A stretch of 35,083 bases of DNA, from contig JAUNPP010000008.1 of assembly GCA_030536685.1 (NCBI GenBank), positions 1-35,083 on the forward strand, read 5' to 3'. Positions within the stretch are counted from its first letter, which is position 1; each line of letters starts with the position of its first letter. Made by a program: the position numbers and the translations under genes. Under the pieces are notes generated by a model. The model saw only the letters and a list, made by a program, of their open reading frames with translations, had not been told where the DNA came from and made no database searches. Source of the stretch: Lachnospiraceae bacterium (lineage in GTDB: Bacteria > Bacillota > Clostridia > Lachnospirales > Lachnospiraceae). Below, in pieces: positions 1 through 10,558 of the stretch.

Positions 1-13
1 CTGCTGCCTTTTT

Positions 14-1894
14 TCAGTTTCTTTCCTGCTGCTTCTTTTTTTTGCTTCCCAGAAACTCCCGGATAAACATGGACGGCTCCTGGGCTTTATTAAATTTCTC
101 CTTGGTGCAGCAGATCAGCAGCCTGTTTTTCGCCCTTGTCATAGCCACATAAAATAAGCGCCGTTCTTCCTCAATATCCTCTTCGAGCACGGCCTTTTCA
201 TGAGGCGTAATTCCCTCGTTGGCATCTATAATATAAACCGTATCGTATTCCAGTCCCTTTGCGGCATGCATTGTGGAAAGCACCACGCCCTCGCCTTTCC
301 GGTTCCGGTCTGCGGCCTTTTCTTTAAGTTCCTGCTGATAGGTTTCAATATGTAACAGCCATTCGTCAAAGGTTTTAAATTCTCTGGAATTTTCCTGAAT
401 TTCATCCAGAATATCAAAAAGCTCCGAGGGCTTCATCCGGCGGAAGGCTGCATATTCCTGCAGATATTCTTCATATCCGATTGCATTGCGGATATAGCTA
501 ATTGCTGCATACGGCGTCATTTTGGAAATCATTTTCACCTGTACCTCCAGCTTATAGATCCGGTCTGCCATCCATTCCTTATCCTGCTTTAAAAATACGT
601 TTGCCAGCGCGTCAAAAGATACCTGTGGTGTGTCAAACAGAGTACGGCTTACATACCGATTCGGCCGGTTGATGATTTCGAGGAAGTCACTTCGGTCGCG
701 GCTTCCCATAGCAATCCGCACATAGGCCAGAATATTTCTGCTGATAAAATGGCTGTAGAGATCCGGCAGCACATCCTTCATCTGAAAAGGAATGTTAAAA
801 TCCATCAGCTTCTGTACCAGACCCCCTGCGCAGCGGGTGGTGCGAAACAGTACGGCCATTTCCTCAAGGGGTGTTCCCTGTTTTTCCGCCTCCTGGATTT
901 CCCGGATAACATGCAGATACTGTTTGCTGCTGTCCTCAAATTTCCGCACCAGCACCGCACAGGCTGCGGGTCTGTTTGCCTGGATTTCCTTTTCAAACCG
1001 GGTCTTGTTTTTGCTGATGACACGTCCGGCAGCCGCTACAATGTTGCGGTCACAGCGGAAATTAACATCCAGCAGCACTTTTTTACAGTTCGGATAATCT
1101 TTCTCAAATCCCAGCATGATTTCCGGTCTTGCCCCGCGGAAGCGGTAGATCGACTGATCGTCATCGCCTACAATAAACAGGTTGTTCAGGGGAGCTGAAA
1201 GCATTTTTACCAGCTCATACTGAATCCTGCTGATATCCTGAAATTCATCAACCAGAATATATTGAAATTTTCGCTGCCAGGAGGCCAGGATATCCGGCCG
1301 CCCTTTAAACAGCTCATAGCAGATCACCTGCATATCATCAAAATCTATCATATGATTCTGGTCCATCCACCCCTGATAAGCCTGAAAGATCTCACAAAAT
1401 ACCTCGGATGGACAGGAGGTGGAATAATAATGCTCCAGGTTCATCATTTCCCCTTTTACCAGGCTGATCTCGCTGATCAGACCACTGATAAATTCCTTCT
1501 CGTCCTCAATCGCCACCTTTTTGCTTCGGATAATCTCCCTCAGCAAGGCATATTTTTGCTCCTCCCTGATAATCTGGCTTCCCTGGTAGTGATACGCATA
1601 ACGAATGATTTTGAAAAAAATCGAATGAAACGTGCCAAAAGAAACAGCAGTCGTTTCCTGTGAGGATAGCTTCAGAAACCGTTCTTTCATCTGATCCGCC
1701 GCTGCTCTGGTAAAGGTCACGACCAGAATATTGCCCGGATTCACATGTCCCTCCTCGATCAGCTCCTGAATCCTGAGCGTCAGCACAAAAGTCTTTCCCG
1801 AGCCCGGTCCTGCCAGAACCAGCATCGGTCCATCCTTATGTGTAACCGCCTCATACTGAGGCTTCGTCATCTTTTCTGCCACTTCTTTCTTCAT
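14..1894 (-). CDS. UvrD/PcrA-like ATP-dependent DNA helicase
   Basis: Superfamily 1A 3'-5' DNA helicase of 626 residues, expected to unwind DNA in repair or fork restart. Visible motifs: Walker A with Lys34 (AGPGSGKT), the DEFQD Walker B, VGDDDQSIYRFRGA (motif III), and the C-terminal STMHAAKGLEYDTVYI block, followed by EEERRLFYVAMTRAK. It is about 100 residues shorter than typical PcrA and lacks an obvious C-terminal Tudor-like tail, ending in a Lys/Gln-rich stretch. The ATG follows an AAGGAG-like site. It starts 23 bp after the stop of the germination gene at 1918-3360, so the two are probably cotranscribed. The family is secure; the specific name (pcrA, rep or a paralogue) is not, and the usual pcrA-ligA neighbourhood is absent. 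Confidence 0.93.
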   Translation of the reverse strand: MKKEVAEKMTKPQYEAVTHKDGPMLVLAGPGSGKTFVLTLRIQELIEEGHVNPGNILVVTFTRAAADQMKERFLKLSSQETTAVSFGTFHSIFFKIIRYAYHYQGSQIIREEQKYALLREIIRSKKVAIEDEKEFISGLISEISLVKGEMMNLEHYYSTSCPSEVFCEIFQAYQGWMDQNHMIDFDDMQVICYELFKGRPDILASWQRKFQYILVDEFQDISRIQYELVKMLSAPLNNLFIVGDDDQSIYRFRGARPEIMLGFEKDYPNCKKVLLDVNFRCDRNIVAAAGRVISKNKTRFEKEIQANRPAACAVLVRKFEDSSKQYLHVIREIQEAEKQGTPLEEMAVLFRTTRCAGGLVQKLMDFNIPFQMKDVLPDLYSHFISRNILAYVRIAMGSRDRSDFLEIINRPNRYVSRTLFDTPQVSFDALANVFLKQDKEWMADRIYKLEVQVKMISKMTPYAAISYIRNAIGYEEYLQEYAAFRRMKPSELFDILDEIQENSREFKTFDEWLLHIETYQQELKEKAADRNRKGEGVVLSTMHAAKGLEYDTVYIIDANEGITPHEKAVLEEDIEEERRLFYVAMTRAKNRLLICCTKEKFNKAQEPSMFIREFLGSKKKKQQERN

Positions 1895-1917
1895 AAACCG
1901 CCTGTTTTCTCCTTCTA

Positions 1918-3360
1918 CTATTTTTTCGTTTTCTCAGTTGTTTCTCTCTCCCAGCTGTGCTGCAGCCTCACCCGGAAGAACCGGCACAGCACTTCCTTCC
2001 CATCAAAAGGAAACAGCGGATACAGATAGCTTTTTCCCGCAATTGTGCGATTACACAAAATTGCAGCACTTACGATCACAATTCCAGCCAAAAATCCCCA
2101 GCTGCCCAAAAATGCCGTCAGCAGCAGCAAAATAATCCGCATAAATTTCAGGGCATAGCTCAATTCCATACTGGTCTGCGTATAATTTGCCAGCACCACA
2201 AATGCCATATAAAGCATGGTTTCTGCATTAAACCAGCCCGAGCTGACAGAAAAATCACCGATGATCAGGGCTGCGATCACCGACAGGGGAGTCGTTAACA
2301 TGCTCGGAGTATTGACTGCCGCAAGCTTCAGGCCATCTGTTGCAAACTCCAGAATCAGAAACTGCCAGATAAACGGAACATTTACCCGCTCTGCCGGAAG
2401 AATAAATTCCATGTAAGGCGGCAGATTATCCGGCATTGACATCAGCAGTAAAAAAGTCGGCGTCAGAAAAAGTGTCAGCAGAAACGTAAAAAACCGGCTC
2501 AGCCGCAGATAAGTACCGGTAATCGGCGGAAAATAATAATCGTTGGCTTCCTCGATAATATCGAAAATACTCGATGGCAGTATCATTGCCGCCGGTGAAT
2601 TGTCCACAAGGATTACAATATTTCCCTCCAGAAGACAGGCCGCCGCCGTATCCGGCCTTTCCGAATATTTAAATTTTGGAAACGGATTGTACCATTTATG
2701 CGGATAGATGCATTCTGCCAGACTTTCCTGATTCATCGTCAGCGCATCCACCTTCAGATTTTTTATCCTCATTTTAATCGTATCTAAAAGCTCCTGATCC
2801 ACCCGATCTTCCATATAGCAGATAGCAATATCCGTCTGAGAACTGCTCCCGGCCTGCATAATCTCATGAATCAGCTTCGGATCGCGTATCCGCCGCCTGA
2901 TTAACGCCGTGTTAAACACCAGCGTCTCCACAAATCCATCTCTCGAACCTCTGAGAACCCGATCCTGATCCGGTTCCTCCACGCTTCGCATCGGATAAGT
3001 CCGACAGTCTATCGTCAGAGCCTGATCGTAGCCATCAACAAGCAGGATCGTCATACCCATTAACAGCTGGCTGACCGCTGAATCGCTATCCTTAGCCAGA
3101 CCAATCTCCCCATACGGCAGCAGCTTTTTGGAAAGCTCATGTACCGAAGCAGGCATCTTCTGCGGTTCTGTTCCCATCAGCGTCTGCAGAATCCTCTGTA
3201 CAACCTCATCTTTTGCAAAACCATCCACCATATAAAGGCAGGATCTTCGTCCTCCGATGGTGATCACACGGTAGATAATATCAAAATTGCGCTCTACTGA
3301 CAGTTTTTTATGAAAATACTGAATATTCTCATCAATATTCTTTTTAATAGCAAAAGCCAT
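1918..3360 (-). CDS. GerA/SpoVAF family spore germination protein
   Basis: A 480-residue protein with a soluble N-terminal half and a hydrophobic C-terminal half of several membrane segments (roughly residues 285-450), the architecture of GerA A-subunits and of SpoVAF. Recognisable family blocks are the GFVETLVFNTALIRRRIRD stretch near residue 145, the TYLRLSRFFTFLLTLFLTP stretch near 285, and TPSMLTTPLSVIAALIIGDF. Such proteins sit in the spore inner membrane and act in nutrient sensing or dipicolinate release. No gerB or gerC partners follow, and the length and lone setting favour SpoVAF over a receptor subunit. The start is supported by TGGAGG six bases upstream of the ATG. A sigma-G-like -10 (CATACTA) lies 31 bp upstream. 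The next gene downstream is a helicase. Confidence 0.85.
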   Translation of the reverse strand: MAFAIKKNIDENIQYFHKKLSVERNFDIIYRVITIGGRRSCLYMVDGFAKDEVVQRILQTLMGTEPQKMPASVHELSKKLLPYGEIGLAKDSDSAVSQLLMGMTILLVDGYDQALTIDCRTYPMRSVEEPDQDRVLRGSRDGFVETLVFNTALIRRRIRDPKLIHEIMQAGSSSQTDIAICYMEDRVDQELLDTIKMRIKNLKVDALTMNQESLAECIYPHKWYNPFPKFKYSERPDTAAACLLEGNIVILVDNSPAAMILPSSIFDIIEEANDYYFPPITGTYLRLSRFFTFLLTLFLTPTFLLLMSMPDNLPPYMEFILPAERVNVPFIWQFLILEFATDGLKLAAVNTPSMLTTPLSVIAALIIGDFSVSSGWFNAETMLYMAFVVLANYTQTSMELSYALKFMRIILLLLTAFLGSWGFLAGIVIVSAAILCNRTIAGKSYLYPLFPFDGKEVLCRFFRVRLQHSWERETTEKTKK

Positions 3361-3390
3361 ACCAACCTCCAGACATTTTATTTCTCCGGT

Positions 3391-3397
3391 TAGTATG
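3391..3397 (-). promoter_or_regulatory. Sigma-G-like -10 element upstream of the GerA/SpoVAF gene
   Basis: Read on the minus strand the sequence is CATACTA, the textbook sigma-G -10 box, about 30 bp before the start codon. A -35 match is poor (ACATAA-like, about 17 bases further upstream). Forespore expression fits the function of the gene. The heptamer alone could occur by chance, so the call rests on the heptamer plus gene function. Confidence 0.5.
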
Positions 3398-3439
3398 GCA
3401 GATTACCGTGCAGATTATGTATGCCCGCTTTCCAGTCTG

Positions 3440-3507
3440 ACTCTTAACTCAGCTTTACTCCTGACTCAGTTTTACTCTTGACTCAACTTTACTCCTGACT
3501 CAGTTTC
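3440..3507. repeat. Four tandem copies of a 17-bp unit at the amidase stop codon
   Basis: Units at 3440-3456, 3457-3473, 3474-3490 and 3491-3507 share the core ACTCyTGACTCAryTTT with one to three differences each. The last unit touches the first base of the amidase stop codon (3507-3509). It is non-coding and lies in the 146-bp gap between the amidase and the germination gene. No terminator hairpin is otherwise seen here. Confidence 0.9.
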
Positions 3508-4178
3508 TATTTCAGCTGTTCTTTGAACAGCTCCCATGCGTCTTCATGTTCCACAAAATAAAGCGGACACAGTTTGCCGGTTACATCATAGTGGCGGATA
3601 ACATCCTCCGTCTCCAGCCCGTAGCGCTCCATCAGCCATTTGCAGAGCTTTATCAGTGAACGGTACGTTTTTTTTGTAAATTTTCCATCCTTATCCGGAT
3701 GACAGCATTCAATCGAAACCGTATCCACATTCCGGCTGTTGCTGCAGTAGGTCAGTTCATTCAAAGGCACGCACTGAATCACGGTTCCATCGAGCCCGAT
3801 AATAAAATGAGCTCCTGCTTTGGTGGTGTGTGTTTCTGCAAGTCCTGCAAAATAATCACGATTTTCCCAGCCATTGCTTCCGGGATTTGCCACATAATGA
3901 ACCACTATGCCATTTACCTGCTTTAAAGGTGTTCCCGGTCTTGAATACTCATTCACCGGAAGCAGCTTTACAACGATCCAATCCGGCACAGAGCCTGATT
4001 TTTGGCCATTTTCCTCATATGCCACGTTTTCCTCCGGACTTCCCCCTTCACCTTCCATTACAGCTGAAATCCCCCAGGCAACCAGGCACAGAAGTGCCAG
4101 AAAAATACACAGTTTTCCCAGCAGACTGTTTTCTTTTTTGTTTTCCTTTTTTTCGTTCTGTTTATCTGTTTGCTGCAT
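3507..4178 (-). CDS. Membrane-anchored N-acetylmuramoyl-L-alanine amidase (Amidase_2)
   Basis: A zinc amidase expected to cleave the MurNAc-L-Ala bond of peptidoglycan outside the membrane. A Lys/Glu-rich N-terminus is followed by one transmembrane segment (LGKLCIFLALLCLVAWGISA), a short linker and an Amidase_2 domain. Zinc ligands fit the family pattern: His in IVVHYVANPGS, His in IRHYDVTG and Cys in KLCPLYF. The AGAHFIIGLDGTVIQCVP block is typical. I chose the ATG at 4178 (223 residues) because AAAGGAG stands nine bases before it. A longer 249-residue frame from 4256 would begin at the foot of the guaB terminator and has no better ribosome site. The spore-gene neighbour hints at a sporulation or germination role, but this is inference. 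Confidence 0.88.
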   Translation of the reverse strand: MQQTDKQNEKKENKKENSLLGKLCIFLALLCLVAWGISAVMEGEGGSPEENVAYEENGQKSGSVPDWIVVKLLPVNEYSRPGTPLKQVNGIVVHYVANPGSNGWENRDYFAGLAETHTTKAGAHFIIGLDGTVIQCVPLNELTYCSNSRNVDTVSIECCHPDKDGKFTKKTYRSLIKLCKWLMERYGLETEDVIRHYDVTGKLCPLYFVEHEDAWELFKEQLK

Positions 4179-4259
4179 AACACGCCGCTCCTTTGTCTTA
4201 TGGCGTTTTCTTTTCTCTTTTCTCTGCCGGATCTTCCGCATCCGATTCACGTTCATGCC

Positions 4260-4293
4260 GAAAAGGAGATAATCCTCAGATTATCTCCTTTTC
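4260..4293 (-). terminator. guaB terminator hairpin
   Basis: A perfect 15-bp stem (arms 4260-4274 and 4279-4293, core GGAGATAATC) with a 4-nt loop and A/T-rich flanks. It lies 25 bp after the guaB stop. It separates guaB from the amidase gene, which therefore needs its own promoter between about 4180 and 4260. Confidence 0.85.
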
Positions 4294-4318
4294 GCTGATT
4301 TATAGTTTTTTCACTTAA

Positions 4319-5797
<1,479 letters not shown>

Positions 5798-5900
5798 CTA
5801 TTAATATATTGCTGTTTGATTTCTATTTTTTCTGTCTGTCAAATGCAGACCTGGATAACTTTCAGACAGCTGTCCGTCCGTTATCTTAAAATTGATTTAC

Positions 5901-5929
5901 AGTCTATCAGAAAATATATAGCTTGTCAA
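5901..5929 (-). promoter_or_regulatory. Probable guaB sigma-A promoter
   Basis: On the minus strand TTGACA (5924-5929) and TAGACT (5901-5906) are separated by 17 bp. The -35 is perfect and the -10 moderate. This leaves a leader of about 120 nt before guaB that contains small dyads (such as GACAGCTGTC), but I recognise no riboswitch in it. Confidence 0.55.
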
Positions 5930-5955
5930 ATAAAAAATTTGTCATCTTTTTCCAG

Positions 5956-6021
5956 AAAACAGCACATTGTACCGAAAGCCGGTTTTACAAAACAGCACAT
6001 TGTACCGAAAGTAGGTTTTAC
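5956..6021. repeat. 33-bp tandem duplication spanning a stop codon
   Basis: Units 5956-5988 and 5989-6021 differ at only two positions (AAAGCCGG against AAAGTAGG). The second unit contains the stop codon (6018-6020) of the DUF6106-like gene, and the first lies just downstream of it in the direction of transcription. The rest of 5774-5955 holds the guaB promoter and leader. Confidence 0.95.
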
Positions 6022-6521
6022 TTCTTCACTTTGGAAGGGCTCTTTCTCCACATCATCTCCAGCATATCCTCTGCCGGTTCAAAATATACGATCATGTAAG
6101 TTCCCTGCTTTTCTGTTAAAAGTGCATAAACCCTGGATTCATTCGCCTTATCACGGCTCGCAAAGTTCTGCACCTTCGCATTCTTCTGACGGTAGCCGTT
6201 CAGTTCGGGAGAATCTGCTCTGCAGACCAGCCTTGTCTCTTCCCAGGAAGTTTTCAGCTTTGTTTTTCTTCTGGATTTGTTGTAAATCTCATCAAAAGAA
6301 ATATCACCGTCTATATATACGTACTCATATTCCTTTCCTACTTCACGATTGCTGAACCAGAACGTTGCGCCCATAGCCAGGCAGCCTGCGATTCCGGCAA
6401 TTAATGCACCCGGCGCCATCAGAAGAGAAAAGATAAAACCAACCATGCTGATTACTTTTACCAGTTTCATAAGAGGCTGCGGTCTGCACTGCACCAGATG
6501 TTCATAATACTGACTTTCCAT
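6018..6521 (-). CDS. DUF6106-like small membrane protein
   Basis: A 167-residue protein of unknown function. Two hydrophobic segments lie at about residues 20-57 (VISMVGFIFSLLMAPGAL and LIAGIAGCLAMGATFWF), followed by a cytosolic domain with YEYVYIDGDISFDEIYN and a basic stretch, a pattern I associate with the DUF6106 family of Lachnospiraceae. The start is supported by GGAGG nine bases upstream. The gene sits downstream of groEL but is cut off from it by a strong terminator. Its stop codon lies inside a 33-bp tandem duplication. No enzymatic residues are recognisable. Family assignment is from memory and moderate; function is unknown. Confidence 0.72.
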   Translation of the reverse strand: MESQYYEHLVQCRPQPLMKLVKVISMVGFIFSLLMAPGALIAGIAGCLAMGATFWFSNREVGKEYEYVYIDGDISFDEIYNKSRRKTKLKTSWEETRLVCRADSPELNGYRQKNAKVQNFASRDKANESRVYALLTEKQGTYMIVYFEPAEDMLEMMWRKSPSKVKK

Positions 6522-6580
6522 TTCTTATCCTCCAGTTATAATGATTTATATATAGTAGGAAACGAATCCCTATTATACGA

Positions 6581-6624
6581 AAAAAACGCCTGCTGACCGG
6601 AAGAAAATCCGGTCGGCAAGCGTT
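6581..6624 (-). terminator. groESL terminator
   Basis: On the minus strand a GC-rich hairpin (core GACCGGATTTTCTTCCGGTC, flanked by AACGC and GCGTT) is followed by seven T residues. It lies about 60 bp after the groEL stop and is a canonical intrinsic terminator. Confidence 0.92.
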
Positions 6625-6685
6625 ATGACCTTTTCCGTCTGCAGATAATATCTTACCACAAACTTGATTTACAGGCAACCGGCAA

Positions 6686-8335
<1,650 letters not shown>

Positions 8336-8348
8336 TTACTTTATTAAA

Positions 8349-8627
8349 TTATTCTTCTACGATTGCTACGATATCGCCCTGTTTTACAACGATAAATTCT
8401 TCTTCGCCTAATTTTACTTCTGTTCCTGCATACTTGGAATAAATAACCATATCGCCAGGTTTTACCATCATGGTAACATCACTGGTTCCGGGGCCTACTG
8501 CAATAACTTCAGCTTCCTGAGGTTTTTCCTTAGCTGCGCTTCCAGCTAAAATAATACCGGATTTTGTTGTAACTTCTGCTTCTTTCTGTTTTAAAACAAC
8601 CTTATCACCTAAAGGTACTAATTTCAT
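8349..8627 (-). CDS. groES: Co-chaperonin GroES (Hsp10)
   Basis: The lid of the GroEL chamber, 92 residues. It starts MKLVPLGDKVVLKQKEAE and carries the mobile loop (TTKSGIILAGSAAKEKPQ) and the GDMVIYSKYAGTEVK block. I chose the ATG at 8627 because AAGGAGG stands seven bases upstream. A frame running upstream to 8678 would add 17 residues that match nothing in the family and would run towards the CIRCE operator. First gene of the groESL operon. Confidence 0.97.
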   Translation of the reverse strand: MKLVPLGDKVVLKQKEAEVTTKSGIILAGSAAKEKPQEAEVIAVGPGTSDVTMMVKPGDMVIYSKYAGTEVKLGEEEFIVVKQGDIVAIVEE

Positions 8628-8685
8628 TTTTATGTCCTCCTTAAAATGGATCTCAAAAGCCCTGAACTTTGCTTTCAACTCCTTG

Positions 8686-8712
8686 TTAGCACTCCTTATG
8701 TTTGAGTGCTAA
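8686..8712. promoter_or_regulatory. CIRCE operator (HrcA binding site)
   Basis: TTAGCACTC (8686-8694), nine spacer bases and GAGTGCTAA (8704-8712): an exact match to the CIRCE consensus. It lies between the groES promoter and the groES start, so HrcA repression with release on heat stress is expected. The hrcA gene itself is not in this window. Confidence 0.98.
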
Positions 8713-8724
8713 CGAACTGTCTAT

Positions 8725-8753
8725 ATATTAGTAAAACGCCCCATTATTTGCAA
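8725..8753 (-). promoter_or_regulatory. groESL sigma-A promoter
   Basis: On the minus strand TTGCAA (8748-8753), a 17-bp spacer and TAATAT (8725-8730). The start point would fall about 5-7 bp beyond the -10, placing CIRCE in the early transcribed region, the usual arrangement. Confidence 0.8.
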
Positions 8754-9045
8754 CAGGCTGTTTTTTTTCAAATCAGGCTATTTCATAATATTTTCTCATA
8801 TTTACTCTTTTTTTCTCGTTTTTACTTGATTTTGTACTTTTTTCCTTTTCAAATGCCATATAAGATTTATTTTGTCACAATTCATACCTTATTCATTACT
8901 CTTCACACACCGTTTTCCCCGGACGATATCCAAACAGAATATAACCTGCACCCCCTTTGTATTTCATATGGCTTTTTTCCCCTCCTTATTGTACAATAAA
9001 ATCAGACGGGAATCATTATTTCCATTTGAACGAAAGGGGTATTTC
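8754..9045. other. Gene-free stretch between groESL and the CoA-transferase
   Basis: An AT-rich divergent intergenic region. The only structured item is a perfect 14-bp palindrome, TTATTGTACAATAA, at 8986-8999. It contains a -10-like TACAAT for the plus-strand gene and could be an operator, but no convincing -35 is seen. A plus-strand reading frame crosses the region, but it is not gene-like upstream of the ATG at 9046. Confidence 0.5.
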
Positions 9046-10380
9046 ATGAATTATTACAGAGAATACAGAAGTAAACTGTGTACGCCGGACGAAGCAGTGC
9101 GCGTGGTTAAAAGCGGGGACTGGGTTGACTACGCAGCGGCTACTGCAAAACCGGTTCTGTTAGATCAGGCGCTTGCCAGACGGAAGGAAGAACTGACCGA
9201 TGTGAAAATCCGCGGCAATATGATAAACGGACCGATTGAAGTAGTAGAATGTGACCCGAAACAGGAGCATTTTACCTACAATACCTGGCACTGCTCCGCC
9301 TATGAAAGAAAGCTCTGCGACAAAGGGCTCTGCTACTTTATTCCCATGGTTTTTCATAATCTGACCGCATACTATCACTTTTTTATCGATGTGGACGTCG
9401 CTATGATCTCAGTACCGCCTATGGATCGTCACGGTTATTTTAACTTTTCCATCAATACGGGAACCTCGGCTGAAATCCTGAGAAAAGCGCGTATCGTGAT
9501 TCTGGAGATTAACGAACACCTGCCCAAGATCCGCGGCGGCTACGATGACTGCATTCATATCTCCGAGGTGAATTATGTAGTAGAAGGCGAACACGAACCT
9601 TTTAAAGAATCACCGGAGCACATTTTAACAGAAGAAGAAATTCGCATTGCAGAACATATCCTTCCTTTTATAAAGAACGGCTCCACTTTGCAGATTGGCG
9701 TAGGCGGCATGCCGAACGCCGTAGGAACGCTGCTTGCTGATTCTGATTTAAAGGACCTGGGAATGCACACGGAGCTTTGCTCTGATGCTTATCTGGAGCT
9801 TCATGAACAGGGCAAGCTGACCAACCGCCTGAAAAATATCAACCCCGGAAAAAGCGTTCTCGGCTTTGCTATCGGCTCCCCGCGGCTTTATGACTGGCTG
9901 GATGACAATCCCAGCATCATGGCCTATCCGCTGGAATACGTCAATCGCCCCGATGTTATCGGCATGATTGACAACATGATCTCCATCAACAGCTGTATCA
10001 GCGTGGATCTGTACGGACAGGTCAGCGCAGAAAGCGTAGGCACCCGGCAGATCAGCGGAACCGGCGGACAGCTGGATTTTCTGGAAGGCGCTTCCATATC
10101 CCGCGGCGGAAAGTCATTTATCTGCCTTAATTCCACCTTCCGCGATAAAAACGGAAAACTTCAGTCCTGTATCATCCCTCATTTCGGCGGAGATATCATC
10201 ACCTCCCCCCGAAGCCAGGTCTACTACATTGTCACCGAATACGGCGCTGTCAATCTGGAAGGCGCAACCAGCTGGGAACGAGCTGAAAAACTAATCGGCA
10301 TCGCCCATCCTGATTTTCGTGATGAACTGATCAAAGCAGCAGAAAAACAGAAGATATGGAGAAATTCTAACAAAAGATAG
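9046..10380 (+). CDS. Butyryl-/acetyl-CoA:acetate CoA-transferase family protein
   Basis: A class I CoA-transferase of 444 residues, expected to exchange CoA between acetate and a short-chain acyl-CoA (butyryl-, propionyl- or 4-hydroxybutyryl-CoA) in fermentation. The N-terminus (LCTPDEAVRVVKSGDWVDY), the predicted catalytic Glu243 in HTELCSDAYLEL, the glycine loop QIGVGGMPNAVG and the GTGGQLDF / SRGGKSFICL pair follow the family. I chose the ATG at 9046 because GAAAGGGG stands six bases upstream; the frame extends 58 codons further without family similarity. The gene stands alone, with no butyrate-pathway genes beside it, so the acyl substrate is uncertain. The stop lies 14 bp before a long hairpin element that probably also terminates transcription. 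Confidence 0.88.
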   Translation: MNYYREYRSKLCTPDEAVRVVKSGDWVDYAAATAKPVLLDQALARRKEELTDVKIRGNMINGPIEVVECDPKQEHFTYNTWHCSAYERKLCDKGLCYFIPMVFHNLTAYYHFFIDVDVAMISVPPMDRHGYFNFSINTGTSAEILRKARIVILEINEHLPKIRGGYDDCIHISEVNYVVEGEHEPFKESPEHILTEEEIRIAEHILPFIKNGSTLQIGVGGMPNAVGTLLADSDLKDLGMHTELCSDAYLELHEQGKLTNRLKNINPGKSVLGFAIGSPRLYDWLDDNPSIMAYPLEYVNRPDVIGMIDNMISINSCISVDLYGQVSAESVGTRQISGTGGQLDFLEGASISRGGKSFICLNSTFRDKNGKLQSCIIPHFGGDIITSPRSQVYYIVTEYGAVNLEGATSWERAEKLIGIAHPDFRDELIKAAEKQKIWRNSNKR

Positions 10381-10394
10381 ATGGTGCTGTTTGG

Positions 10395-10555
10395 GGATTC
10401 CCGGGACAGAGGGCACTATCATTACACAAAAAAACAGCCCCTGCGGCAGTATACAGGTCTTTTCGGGGACGATTTGGCCCACAGGCCATGTCCCGAAAGG
10501 ACTTCGTATACTGCCGCAGAGGCGACCCTTGGACACCCTCTGTCCCACAGAATCC
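10395..10555. repeat. Long intergenic hairpin element, copy 1
   Basis: Nested perfect arms: GGATTC/GAATCC (10395-10400, 10550-10555); GGGACAGAGGG/CCCTCTGTCCC (10403-10413, 10536-10546); CTGCGGCAGTATAC/GTATACTGCCGCAG (10441-10454, 10506-10519). An inner AGGTC..TTTCGGGGAC / GTCCCGAAAGGACTT helix and a TTGGCC-CACA-GGCCA tip follow. The asymmetric internal loop has ACAAAAAAACAGC on the left and GGCGACCCTTGGACACCC on the right. It fills the gap between two convergent genes exactly. Copy 2 at 15877-16044 shares the loops and GACTTCGTAT but not the stem sequences. Confidence 0.85.
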
Positions 10556-10558
10556 AAA

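Noticed and set aside
3507..4256. The longer 249-residue start for the amidase
   Set aside because: It would begin four bases from the guaB terminator stem with no suitable ribosome site; the ATG at 4178 has AAAGGAG at good spacing.
10395..10555. Treating the long hairpin purely as an intrinsic terminator
   Set aside because: It is far larger than a terminator, lacks a T tract at either foot, and shares loop motifs with a copy that is not at a gene end.
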